A stretch of DNA of 15,476 nt from JBKHBQ01 sp046542305 (lineage in GTDB: Bacteria; Bacteroidota; Bacteroidia; Bacteroidales; 4484-276), in the NCBI GenBank assembly GCA_046542305.1, contig JBKHBQ010000070.1:1-15476 (forward strand). The letters run 5' to 3'. The notes under the pieces are model-generated. The model had not been told where the DNA came from and did not search any database. It saw only the letters and a program-made list of their open reading frames with translations. The position numbers were made by a program, and so were the translations under genes. The stretch's first letter is position 1. The number at the start of each line of letters is the position of its first letter. Shown here one piece after another: positions 1 to 8,904 of this stretch.

Positions 1-312
1 GGTATCCAAGGCGCCCCTGATGATGTGGTAACGCACGCCGGGGAGATCCTTAACACGTCCGCCACGGATCATCACTATGGAGTGTTCCTGCAGGTTATGA
101 CCTTCGCCCGGAATGTATGCGTTAACCTCTTTACCATTGGTGAGCCTTACCCTGGCTACCTTGCGCATAGCCGAATTCGGCTTCTTTGGTGTGGTGGTGT
201 AAACACGTACGCAAACTCCCCTGCGCTGCGGACATGAATCCAGTGCCGGAGATTTGCTTTTCTCCGTTAGTTTCTTACGTCCTTTGCGAACTAACTGTTG
301 TATCGTCGGCAT
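1..312 (-). CDS. rpsL: 30S ribosomal protein S12, C-terminus cut by window edge
   Basis: Reading the minus strand from the ATG at 312 gives 104 residues that begin MPTIQQLVRKGRKK and are plainly S12. The protein sits in the decoding centre of the 30S subunit. The conserved TTPKKPNSAMRKVARVRL segment and the GEGHNLQEHS and GGRVKDLPGVRYH segments are all present. The lysines in KKPNS and in RVKDLPG, the classical streptomycin-resistance positions, are wild type. S12 is normally about 120-130 residues, so roughly the last 20 lie beyond the left edge. Elsewhere in bacteria rpsL heads the str operon (rpsG, fusA follow); the orientation here would place them outside the window. A Bacteroidota-type promoter lies about 55 bases upstream of the start codon. 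Confidence 0.97.
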   Translation of the reverse strand, partial: MPTIQQLVRKGRKKLTEKSKSPALDSCPQRRGVCVRVYTTTPKKPNSAMRKVARVRLTNGKEVNAYIPGEGHNLQEHSIVMIRGGRVKDLPGVRYHIIRGALDT

Positions 313-366
313 ATCAAGACTTTTGGTTAAATTTTTGTTACAAAAACCCCTTTAATTTTGGGCGTG

Positions 367-395
367 CAAAAGTATTAAATTTTTAAACAATTCAA
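367..395 (-). promoter_or_regulatory. Bacteroidota-type promoter for rpsL
   Basis: On the minus strand the -7 element TACTTTTG (367-374) matches the phylum consensus TAnnTTTG. A TTG (393-395) stands 18 bases upstream as the -33 element. Transcription would start near 360, giving a leader of about 48 bases before rpsL. The same 18-base spacing occurs at two other promoters in this window. Confidence 0.75.
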
Positions 396-405
396 TGTAC
401 TGCTC

Positions 406-450
406 AAAAAAAAAAATTATGAATGAGCATGTTTCAGCATGTAACTGAAA
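406..450 (-). other. Small hairpin followed at a distance by an 11-T run
   Basis: Between the small RNA and the rpsL promoter, the minus strand holds a 6-bp hairpin (432-437 with 445-450, TTTCAG/CTGAAA) and, about 15 bases further on, a run of 11 T (406-416). The gap between stem and T-run is too long for a typical intrinsic terminator. It could be a backup stop for the upstream RNA, or simply AT-rich spacer. Confidence 0.3.
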
Positions 451-460
451 GCGCCTGTTC

Positions 461-647
461 AAAAAAAAACGAATAGAGAGGGAAATTGAAAGGAAAGATA
501 AAAGTTGTATGTTTCGAGGTAACCAGCAGCCTATCAGCCACTGTATGAAACCTTTAACTACCTCACCTTATCAGGTTTCCTTTTAATTTCTCTTCTTTTT
601 CTTGCATCTTCGGAACTAAATAATTATATTAAAGTTCCGATTTTTGC
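461..647 (-). ncRNA. Structured small RNA, candidate 6S RNA homologue
   Basis: No reading frame of note covers this stretch, but it has every mark of an independent RNA gene. A consensus promoter lies just upstream and would start transcription near 647. The RNA first forms a hairpin (611-617 with 633-639, CGGAACT/AGTTCCG). It then forms a long stem in which 482-496 pairs with 576-590 with one mismatch, and 497-501 with 568-572 after a 3-base bulge. A 3/14 asymmetric internal loop follows, then 516-521 with 559-564 (GAGGTA/TACCTC), and an apical hairpin (524-530 with 537-543, loop of 6). Just past the closing stem comes a run of nine U (461-469), as at an intrinsic terminator. Size (about 187 nt) and shape (closing stem, bubble, apical arm) resemble 6S RNA, which binds RNA polymerase by mimicking an open promoter. 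The extra 5' hairpin is not typical, and identity is inferred from architecture only. A leader acting on rpsL is the main alternative. Confidence 0.62.
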
Positions 648-652
648 GGGCG

Positions 653-681
653 CAAAGGTACGACCTTTTTCATTAAAACAA
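653..681 (-). promoter_or_regulatory. Bacteroidota-type promoter for the small RNA
   Basis: On the minus strand TACCTTTG (653-660) matches TAnnTTTG, with TTG (679-681) exactly 18 bases upstream. Predicted start near 646-647. The absence of any reading frame between this promoter and the U-run at 461-469 is the main argument for an RNA gene. Confidence 0.75.
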
Positions 682-732
682 AATTAATTCGCAGTTTTTT
701 TGAATTATTTTACCACTAGTCAGGATTATTGA

Positions 733-740
733 TATATTTG
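733..740 (+). promoter_or_regulatory. Candidate -7 element for the first kinase operon
   Basis: TATATTTG matches TAnnTTTG and would start transcription near 747, about 29 bases before the ATG at 776. No TTG stands at the expected -33 distance, so the call is weaker than the others. It is the only match upstream of the kinase block and supports 776 as the start. The promoter is divergent from that of the small RNA. Confidence 0.45.
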
Positions 741-775
741 CCACAATAGCCCGGCCGTGCCGGAAAACCAGAAAA

Positions 776-2637
776 ATGAAGCTCGACAGGATTGCTTTAC
801 ATAATTCACGAAAGTTTCGGATTTTGAAACACAGCATCACGAAATGGTCACCGGCAAGTATTACTGGCATGGCATTATTTTTCCGATACACCTTATTTAA
901 TAATATGGGAGCAACAGCAGCAAGCACTCAGATGTATTCTTCATCACTTCATGATACAGGCGCCGCTCCGGCCGAAAATCTCATCTCACATTCATCACTT
1001 CAGTTAATCACCCTGGAGCCGCTGTGGTTTTTCGGTTTGCTTTTTTTCCTGGTTCTTGCCGGAATTGCTATAGCTTTCCTTATCTGGCTTTCGCGTGAAG
1101 AACGCAGAAAATTAACGGCCAAAATCGTACTGCTCGAAAAGAAAGCTGCTGACCTTGAACAGGCGAACCAACAATCAGCCGTGAACAAAACGTTTAAAAC
1201 CGATTTTCTTGCAGGCATCAGCCATGAAATCCGTACACCCATGAATGCGGTACTTGGTTTTACAGACATTCTGCTGGGGCAGGCTGTGGAGGAGCAGCAG
1301 GAAAAATACCTCAATGCCATCAGATCGGCAACAAAGAACCTGCTGAGGCTGATCGACGACATCCTGGATCTTTCGAAAATTGAAAACAAAAGCCTGCGCG
1401 TCGTTTTCGAACCGGCCAATCCCCGCATGATATTCGACGACATCGAAAATACCTTCTCCAAACAAGCCGCCGAAAAACAACTCGGTTTCGAAATGCTGAT
1501 AGATGAAAGGCTTCCGAAGGTTTTGCTTTTGGACGAGATCCGGGTAAGGCAGATCCTGTTCAACCTGGTTGGGAATGCCATCAGGTTTTCCAACAGCGGT
1601 TCTGTGCGCATGGTGGTAAAGGTGCTGGAAGAACGAAAAACTGCCCCTGAAATCGACATTTCGGTGGATATTCACGACTCGGGGCCCGGCATTCCACCGG
1701 AGCAACAAAAAGCCATCATGGACGCCTTCGACAGCGATAGCGGCCACACTGCGGCTGTTAACGGCACCGGACTGGGGCTCTTCATTTCGAAAAAACTTGC
1801 CGCACTGATGAACGGAAACATCAGCTTTGTAAGCATTTCGGGAAAAGGAACCACCTTCAGTCTGATACTTAAAGCAGTTAAAGCGCTTAAAACCGAAACC
1901 CCCGTTTCCGGACGCAGGGATATTAATATAAAAGATGTAAAATTCAGAAATTCCACCGTGCTGATTGCAGATGATGTAATCCACAACCGTTTTCTTATTA
2001 AGGAATTTCTGAAGAATGCCAACCTTCAAACCTACGAAGCCTCCAATGGAAAAGAGGCCCTGGATCAGGCAAAATTGCATAATCCCGAGATTATCCTGAT
2101 GGATATCCGCATGCCTTCGATGGATGGAATTGAAGCCACCCGACTGATAAGGGAGGAGCCGGGACTTAAGGACGTTCGGGTAGTGGCACTTACCGCTTCG
2201 GTGATGGAAGAGGAAATAAAAAAGATTGCCAATGCAGGGTTTGACGATTTTCTGAAAAAACCCGTGAAACTGTCGAGTCTGATCCGTATGCTCATTAAAT
2301 ATCTGCCCCACGAAATCGTGAAGAAAAAACCCGAAAACCAAGGGAATGGCGAACCGGCTATCGTGCAGGCGCAGAGCTTCGAAGCCAACGAAGAACTGAT
2401 ATCTTTGCTCAGAAGCGACATATTTCCCGTTTGGGAACAGGTAAATCAAAGTGGATTTATCGATGAAATTACTAAATTTGGAATTGAATTGCAGGATATT
2501 GGTAACGAACACAACTGTGAACGCCTTGCCAGCTATGGCAAATCGCTCGTGGATTCGTCGGAAAGCTTTGATGTGAGCAGCATGAAGAAGATATTAAATC
2601 AATTTCCCCATTTCATCGAACAACTGAAGGTGACAAA

Positions 2638-2641
<4 letters not shown>
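776..2641 (+). CDS. Membrane hybrid histidine kinase with receiver, minimal sensor
   Basis: A 621-residue hybrid sensor kinase. The first 80 residues are basic and show no recognisable sensor domain; a weakly hydrophobic patch at 30-48 may be a first membrane anchor. One clear membrane helix (84-105) is followed by SREERRK, which places the C-terminal side in the cytoplasm. A short coiled coil leads to HisKA with phospho-acceptor H150 (GISHEIRTPMNA). The ATPase domain has its N-box at N267, G1 DSGPGIP (301-307) and G2 GTGLGL (330-335). The receiver (about 393-512) has acidic D399/D400, phospho-acceptor D443, T473 and K495, all intact. Residues 535-618 form a helical extension (W553, FD at 598-599, FP at 610-611) without an Hpt-type HxxKG motif. 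The stop overlaps the next start as ATGA (2638-2641), so the two proteins are probably made together. Later in-frame Met codons (residues 32, 44, 53) are possible starts, but the promoter position favours 776. Confidence 0.9.
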
Positions 2642-3738
<1,097 letters not shown>

Positions 3739-3804
3739 CAGCAGGAATCATCAGAATATTCTATCGATAAGATACACAAGCGTTCCTTACCTAATTTGAA
3801 GCAT

Positions 3805-6576
3805 ATGAAAAAGAAGTTCTGCTTATTCCTCTTTTTGATATTATTCATCCGGCTCGTGGCAATGGCTGACATCTATGCCGACAGCATCTGGCGTATCAGC
3901 GACAGCCTGAGCGACATCAGAACCCACGACACCACCACCGATATCGGGTTGCTCAGGGCCTACGAAGACCTGACAATTCACTTGCTGAAAGCCGGTGGGG
4001 AATATTACGATACCTGCCGCAAATTGTGCGAAGAAGCCGCCGCATATGCCTACAGCCTCGACAATATAGTATTTGAAAGCGCCTTCAACGTCCGTATCGG
4101 CGAAACATATTTTTATACCGGTGACTATGGAAAAACTTCCTACTACTGGACAAAAGCATTGGAAATTGCCGAAGCAGGCAACGATATTAAAATGACCGCA
4201 CAGGCACTTAATAATCTGGGGGTGCTGAATCAGACCATCGAAATGTACGAAGAAAGCCTTGAATATTACGGCAGATCGATGGAATTAAAAAAGCAAAGAG
4301 GCGATACCACCCTGTCATTGCCATTAACAAAACTGAATATGGCAGTTGCACTTATTTTCTTAAACAGAACAGATTCAGCAAAAGCCGTTCTTGACCAGAT
4401 CAGGGAGCAAATTCTTGCAAGCGATTTCCATGCTGCCAAGGTTTACTACTACAATAACATGGGCTCGGTGTACACGGCTAAAAAAGACTATCCTAAAGCG
4501 CTTGAAGCCTATTTGAAAGCCGATTCGCTCAGAGAATATATTGGAACAACATATCGCATTACCATCAGTCAAAACATTGGCGAAGCATATTTTCTTCTCG
4601 GCCAAACCGAAAAGGGTTTCAGGTACCTGAATGAAAGCCTGAAAAAAGCCAGGGAAAACAATTACCTGTTTGCCATCAAAAGCATACACCGGATCCTGGC
4701 AAATCATTATGCCAAAGTAGGGGATTTTGAAATGGCGTACGAAAACAATAAACTCTATACCAAGTTTAAAGATTCCCTTTTCAATATAGACAAAAACCGC
4801 GAAATACGCACCATGCAAGCCATTTATGAACTCGAGCGAAAGGAGCAGGAAAACGCGCTGCTGGCCGAAAAGGTTATAAACGAAGAATTACGCGCCGATC
4901 GGCACATGAAGATCAACAGGTTTCTTATTACATCAATTTTACTGGCTATACTCGGAGTCCTGGTTATTGCCTATTTCTGGCGGAAATCGCACAACCTGAA
5001 TCTGCAACTGATGCAGAAGAAAGAGCAGCTCGAGCACCTGAACCGGGAGCTTACCCTTGCCAAGGAGGAAACCGAAAAGGCCCTTGAATTTAAAAGCCAG
5101 TTTTTGGCCAATATCAGCCATGAAGTGCGAACGCCGCTCAATATCATCATTGGTTTCAACAGCATCCTCAAGAAGCATATTACCGACGCAAAGCTCAAAA
5201 AATACATCCGCTCCATTGAAGTCAGCAGCTATAATCTGCTTCAATTCCTCAACGATATTCTTGACATGTCGAAAATAGAAGCGGGACGCATGCAGCTCAA
5301 ACCCGAGCATATAAACCTTAAATCGATGATTTATGACCTGGGCGAGGTTTTTAATCTTAAAGCACAGGAAAAAGACCTGACACTCGAGCTCGAAATCGAC
5401 CGTTATCTCCCCTCCTGTTTTTATATTGATGAGGTACGCCTGCGGCAAATCCTGGTGAACCTGATAGGCAACGCCATAAAATTTACGGAAAGAGGGTTTG
5501 TGAAGATTATTGTACAAACCGACCATGATTCAAAACCCGCCTGCAGGTTCAGCAGTTCAGCCAACCTGATCATTAAAGTTCAGGATACTGGAATAGGCAT
5601 TGATGCAGCGCACCAAAATGAAGTTTTCGAATCCTTCAGGCAGGTCAATCAGCAAAACCGGACCGAGATGGGCGGATCGGGGCTGGGACTTTCAATTTCA
5701 AAACGCCTCACCGAAATGATGAATGGCGAACTGACCCTGGAAAGCCAGCCTGGCACCGGAAGTACTTTTACACTCAGGTTTAGGAATATCCCTGTAAGTA
5801 ATATCATAAAAGATGAACAATCGCAAACGGAAAACCTTCATGAGTTTTCTAACATTGAATTCGGCAAATGCACCATTCTTATCGCGGATGACGAAGAAAT
5901 GAACAGAAGCCTGATCAGGGCCAGTTTCGAGAATTCACAGATTTTAGTCGAAGAAGCCGAAAACGGCCGCGAAGCAGTGGAAATCGCCATGCAAGTCAGG
6001 CCGGATCTTATCCTGATGGATCTGAAGATGCCTTTCATGGATGGATTCGAGGCTTCAGCCGCTTTGAAAAAGAACAGCGAAACCACCCATATTCCCATTT
6101 TTGCATTCACGGCCTCCAATTTTTATTCGGATTTTACGGATGAGCAAAAAGAGCTGTTTGCCGCATTTATTGCCAAACCGGTATACATGTACGAACTGCT
6201 GGAGGAAATGGCGAAGTACCTGCCTCACCGCATTACAGGAAAACCTGAGGTGACCGACCGTGACGACAGGGCTCTGGAACAAATGATTGCGGAAGACCGC
6301 CAAAACGTTGATGTTTCGGCACGGAATTTCCTTAACGACAATATGATGAAGATATGGTCGGAAGTATATGGTTCGAACTCGATGAACCGCATCAGGGATT
6401 TTGCAGGCCAGCTTTCAGAGGTTGCAGAAAAAGAACAACTGAAATCTCTGATATTGTGCGCCGGCGAATTGCGAAACGCAGTAAACACTTTTGATATCGA
6501 TAAAGCCAAAGCGGTATTAAAACGTTATCCTGAAATAATTCACGCATTAACCACGAACAGCATTAAAAAAGAATGA
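3805..6576 (+). CDS. TPR-sensor hybrid histidine kinase with receiver
   Basis: The ATG at 3805 gives 923 residues beginning MKKKFCLFLFLILF, a good signal peptide ending near AMA (19-21). An in-frame TTG at 3796 would add three residues but is less likely. About six tetratricopeptide repeats fill residues 88-327 and should lie in the periplasm. A membrane helix (about 374-392) and a coiled coil follow. HisKA has H439 (NISHEVRTPLN). The ATPase domain has N556, G1 DTGIGI (594-599) and G2 GSGLGL (624-629). The receiver (about 688-808) has D695/D696, phospho-acceptor D739, T769 and K791. The last 80 residues match the helical extension of the first hybrid kinase in pattern (W851, FD near 896, YP near 908) and have no Hpt motif. 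Periplasmic TPR kinases are common in Bacteroidota; the TPRs probably bind a partner protein, which I cannot identify. The stop overlaps the next start as ATGA. Confidence 0.92.
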   Translation: MKKKFCLFLFLILFIRLVAMADIYADSIWRISDSLSDIRTHDTTTDIGLLRAYEDLTIHLLKAGGEYYDTCRKLCEEAAAYAYSLDNIVFESAFNVRIGETYFYTGDYGKTSYYWTKALEIAEAGNDIKMTAQALNNLGVLNQTIEMYEESLEYYGRSMELKKQRGDTTLSLPLTKLNMAVALIFLNRTDSAKAVLDQIREQILASDFHAAKVYYYNNMGSVYTAKKDYPKALEAYLKADSLREYIGTTYRITISQNIGEAYFLLGQTEKGFRYLNESLKKARENNYLFAIKSIHRILANHYAKVGDFEMAYENNKLYTKFKDSLFNIDKNREIRTMQAIYELERKEQENALLAEKVINEELRADRHMKINRFLITSILLAILGVLVIAYFWRKSHNLNLQLMQKKEQLEHLNRELTLAKEETEKALEFKSQFLANISHEVRTPLNIIIGFNSILKKHITDAKLKKYIRSIEVSSYNLLQFLNDILDMSKIEAGRMQLKPEHINLKSMIYDLGEVFNLKAQEKDLTLELEIDRYLPSCFYIDEVRLRQILVNLIGNAIKFTERGFVKIIVQTDHDSKPACRFSSSANLIIKVQDTGIGIDAAHQNEVFESFRQVNQQNRTEMGGSGLGLSISKRLTEMMNGELTLESQPGTGSTFTLRFRNIPVSNIIKDEQSQTENLHEFSNIEFGKCTILIADDEEMNRSLIRASFENSQILVEEAENGREAVEIAMQVRPDLILMDLKMPFMDGFEASAALKKNSETTHIPIFAFTASNFYSDFTDEQKELFAAFIAKPVYMYELLEEMAKYLPHRITGKPEVTDRDDRALEQMIAEDRQNVDVSARNFLNDNMMKIWSEVYGSNSMNRIRDFAGQLSEVAEKEQLKSLILCAGELRNAVNTFDIDKAKAVLKRYPEIIHALTTNSIKKE

Positions 6577-7739
6577 AAAACCTTGAAAACAACTCGATCA
6601 GGATTCTCGTTATCGACGATGTATCGCAAAACATCCAGGTAATCGGAAGCATCCTGATGGAACAGCAATATGATGTATCCTTTGCCACCAGCGGAAAAGA
6701 AGCCCTTGAAATGTTAACCTACACCGAATTTGACCTGGTATTGCTCGATATTTTGATGCCAGGAATGGATGGATTTGAAGTGTGCAGAAATATCCGTTCA
6801 CGGTGGAGCAGCCGCGAAATGCCTATTATTTTCCTCACGGCCCGGACAGATATGGACAGTGTACTGAAAGGCTTTGAACTCGGAGCACAGGATTACCTTA
6901 CCAAACCCTTTAAAACCGAAGAACTGCTGGCCAGGGTGAAAACCCAGATCGAGCTGAAAAAACAAAATGAGCAGCTCGCAAGAATGAATGAAAAGCTGGA
7001 AGAGAAAGTGCAGGAAAGAACCTATGAACTCAAACAGGCTTATCAGCAATTGGGTATCCTTGAAAAAGCCAAAAACAACTTTCTCGGCCTCATCAGCCAT
7101 GAACTCCGCACCCCGCTCAACATCCTCAACGGGTTTACCGAAATCCTGCAGGAATCGCTCAGGGACAAGGAGCACCTGGAATCGCTGGAGTACATCCGTA
7201 CCTCTGCGCAAAAGCTGATAAACCTGTCAGAAACCGCACTGCTGATCACTGAAATACAGTTGGGAAAATACAATCTGGACCTTGAAACGGTTAGTTTACA
7301 CGAGATCATCTCGGAGGCCATTCAGCGCCATGAAGCCTGGATACGGGCCAAAAAAATACAGGTGATCAACAAAATCTTAAACAGGATGTTTATTCCCGGC
7401 GACAGGCCTCTGCTGCTGAATTCGGTGGAGAGAATTCTGGAAAATGCCATCGAAGCCACTCCGGAGAATGGAAGGATCAACATTGCCGCAAAGGAACACA
7501 ACGGGAAGGTCCGGTTGAGGATTCACGACAGCGGTCCCGGTTTTTCAGACAAAGATCTTAGCAGAACCTTTGAGATTTTCGATAAGGATCTTTCCGCTGA
7601 AAACTATGGCGGCTTCGGACTGGGATTGCCGGCGGTTAAGCTGGTAATGGACGTTCACTCCGGGGTTCTTGAGCTGGAAAATGATCCTGCGGGAGGCGCT
7701 GCCGTTTCGCTGGTTTTTAACAGAAAGTCTAATCCGTAA
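6573..7739 (+). CDS. Receiver-histidine kinase fusion, second copy of the module
   Basis: A soluble 388-residue protein with the same order as the one at 2638: N-terminal receiver, then kinase. The receiver has D15/D16, phospho-acceptor D59 (LLDILMPGMDG), T89 and K111, and is close to the earlier copy (shared GFELGA.DYLTKPFKT and ELLARV). A heptad-rich coiled coil (about 125-165) follows instead of a short linker. The H-box is the common HELRTPLN type with H176. The ATPase domain has N291, G1 DSGPGF (319-324) and a glycine-rich G2 (346-351). Its kinase half is thus less like its counterpart than its receiver half. No DNA-binding or other effector domain is present. It is coupled to the TPR kinase by a 4-base overlap. 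Its last 11 bases overlap the convergent permease gene, leaving no room for a terminator between them. Confidence 0.9.
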   Translation: MKNLENNSIRILVIDDVSQNIQVIGSILMEQQYDVSFATSGKEALEMLTYTEFDLVLLDILMPGMDGFEVCRNIRSRWSSREMPIIFLTARTDMDSVLKGFELGAQDYLTKPFKTEELLARVKTQIELKKQNEQLARMNEKLEEKVQERTYELKQAYQQLGILEKAKNNFLGLISHELRTPLNILNGFTEILQESLRDKEHLESLEYIRTSAQKLINLSETALLITEIQLGKYNLDLETVSLHEIISEAIQRHEAWIRAKKIQVINKILNRMFIPGDRPLLLNSVERILENAIEATPENGRINIAAKEHNGKVRLRIHDSGPGFSDKDLSRTFEIFDKDLSAENYGGFGLGLPAVKLVMDVHSGVLELENDPAGGAAVSLVFNRKSNP

Positions 7740-8904
7740 AGATCATAAACTCGTTTTTGAGCCTGCTGAATCCAGGGTGATGTCCGGCACTGATCAGGGC
7801 ATTGGCAGCATCTGTAAATCTTTCTCCTTTGTTTGTAACGATAATCAGTTGCCCGTCGAGTTTTATAATGCCCTGCTTTACCGATCGCTTCACAACAGCA
7901 TCCACAAATTGTTTGTTCCAGCCAAAATGGTCGCGAAGGTGCGAAATATGACTTTCGGTTTGCTCTTTTTCCGTACCCATATGATTAACCACATGCATCA
8001 GCAGGGTCATTTGGGCAAATTCAAGCTTTTGCCTTTTGCGGCGGTGGAGCACGGCAATGATGCCTCTGCCGGGAGCCAAGAGATAAGCCATCAGAAAAAT
8101 CAGGCCGCACATCATCGCCATCGAACCTGCGATGGAAGCATCCAGCATTCGGGCCACCCAGTAACCTGAAATGGCAGAAACGATTCCGGCAACCGCCGAG
8201 ATCAGGATCATCCACTTCAGCTTATCGGTAATCAGATACGCTGTTGCCGCCGGCGCGATCATCAGCGCTACCACCAGAATGGCACCAACCGCATCAAATG
8301 CCCCTACTGTGGTAACCGAAACCAGTCCCATCAGAGCGTAATTGAGTACAGCCGGGGCAAATCCTAGGCTTGCAGCCAAGCCGGCATCGAATGTACTTAA
8401 CTTCAATTCCTTATAAAAAATGCCAATGAAGAGTAAATTCAGGATTAAAATTATGCCCATCACCCATGCACTTTTAGGGCCGGCATCCCATCCGGCAATC
8501 ATCAGCCTGTCGAAAGGTGCAAAAGCCAGTTCGCCCAACAAAACCGTGTCGGTATCCAAATGTACGTTTCCTACATTTTTAGAAATAAGAATGACACCGA
8601 TACTGAACAACGCGGAGAACACCAGTCCGATGGCCGCATCTTCGGCAATTAGCCTGGTTTTGAGGATCAATTCCACAAGCACCACCGTCAGCAGCCCCGA
8701 AGCAGCCGCCAAAACGATCAACAAAAATGAGTTGACAGATCCCGTAAGGATAAAGCCCACCACAATGCCAGGCAATATGGCGTGGGTGATGGCATCGGTA
8801 ATCATGGCCATTTTGCGAAGAACCAGATAGGCTCCGGGCAGGCTGCAGGCTACGGCCACCAGCGATGCGATGATTTGTATTTCAATCTGTGGCTGTGTCA
8901 TCAA
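7729..8904 (-). CDS. Metal ABC transporter permease with C-terminal winged-helix-like domain
   Basis: A 391-residue inner-membrane permease of the ABC-3 family (TroC/TroD, ZnuB, MntB relatives). Residues 1-285 hold eight or so hydrophobic helices with family signatures: LVLRKMAMITDAITHAILPGI near the start, GLVFSALFSIGVIL in the middle, and VGAILVVALMIAPAATA and LLAPGRG towards the end. The usual family length is about 270-300, so residues 286-391 are an extra cytoplasmic tail. That tail reads like a winged helix (HISHLRDHFGWNKQFVDAVV, then GII...TNKGERF). It is the last gene of the metal operon, and its start overlaps the stop of the sister permease by 4 bases. Its substrate should be that of the operon, most likely manganese. 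It ends inside the convergent kinase gene (7729-7739). Confidence 0.9.
   Translation of the reverse strand: MMTQPQIEIQIIASLVAVACSLPGAYLVLRKMAMITDAITHAILPGIVVGFILTGSVNSFLLIVLAAASGLLTVVLVELILKTRLIAEDAAIGLVFSALFSIGVILISKNVGNVHLDTDTVLLGELAFAPFDRLMIAGWDAGPKSAWVMGIILILNLLFIGIFYKELKLSTFDAGLAASLGFAPAVLNYALMGLVSVTTVGAFDAVGAILVVALMIAPAATAYLITDKLKWMILISAVAGIVSAISGYWVARMLDASIAGSMAMMCGLIFLMAYLLAPGRGIIAVLHRRKRQKLEFAQMTLLMHVVNHMGTEKEQTESHISHLRDHFGWNKQFVDAVVKRSVKQGIIKLDGQLIIVTNKGERFTDAANALISAGHHPGFSRLKNEFMIFTD

Noticed and set aside
25..386. Small plus-strand frames over rpsL
   Set aside because: They are read against the clear minus-strand S12 gene and have no recognisable features.
673..927. An 84-codon minus-strand frame spanning the small-RNA promoter and the kinase start
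   Set aside because: It overlaps the start of the hybrid kinase and the promoter elements and has no recognisable protein features.
1175..2512. A 445-codon open frame on the minus strand across the first hybrid kinase
   Set aside because: It lies wholly opposite a gene with intact kinase and receiver motifs, encodes no recognisable domain, and has the Phe/His-rich make-up typical of antisense shadows.
3796..3804. TTG codon as start of the TPR kinase
   Set aside because: The ATG at 3805 gives a cleaner signal peptide (MKKKFCLFLFL) and needs no rare start; the TTG would add only three residues.
3739..3804. Possible promoter or terminator between the two kinase modules, including the palindrome AGAATATTCT
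   Set aside because: No TAnnTTTG match is present (CTAATTTG is one base short) and no GC-rich stem with a T-run; the palindrome is short and AT-rich.
3805..7739. Recent exact tandem duplication of the kinase module
   Set aside because: Domain order is repeated, but sensor regions, linkers and H-boxes differ widely and no long nucleotide repeat is visible, so any duplication is old or the modules were acquired separately.
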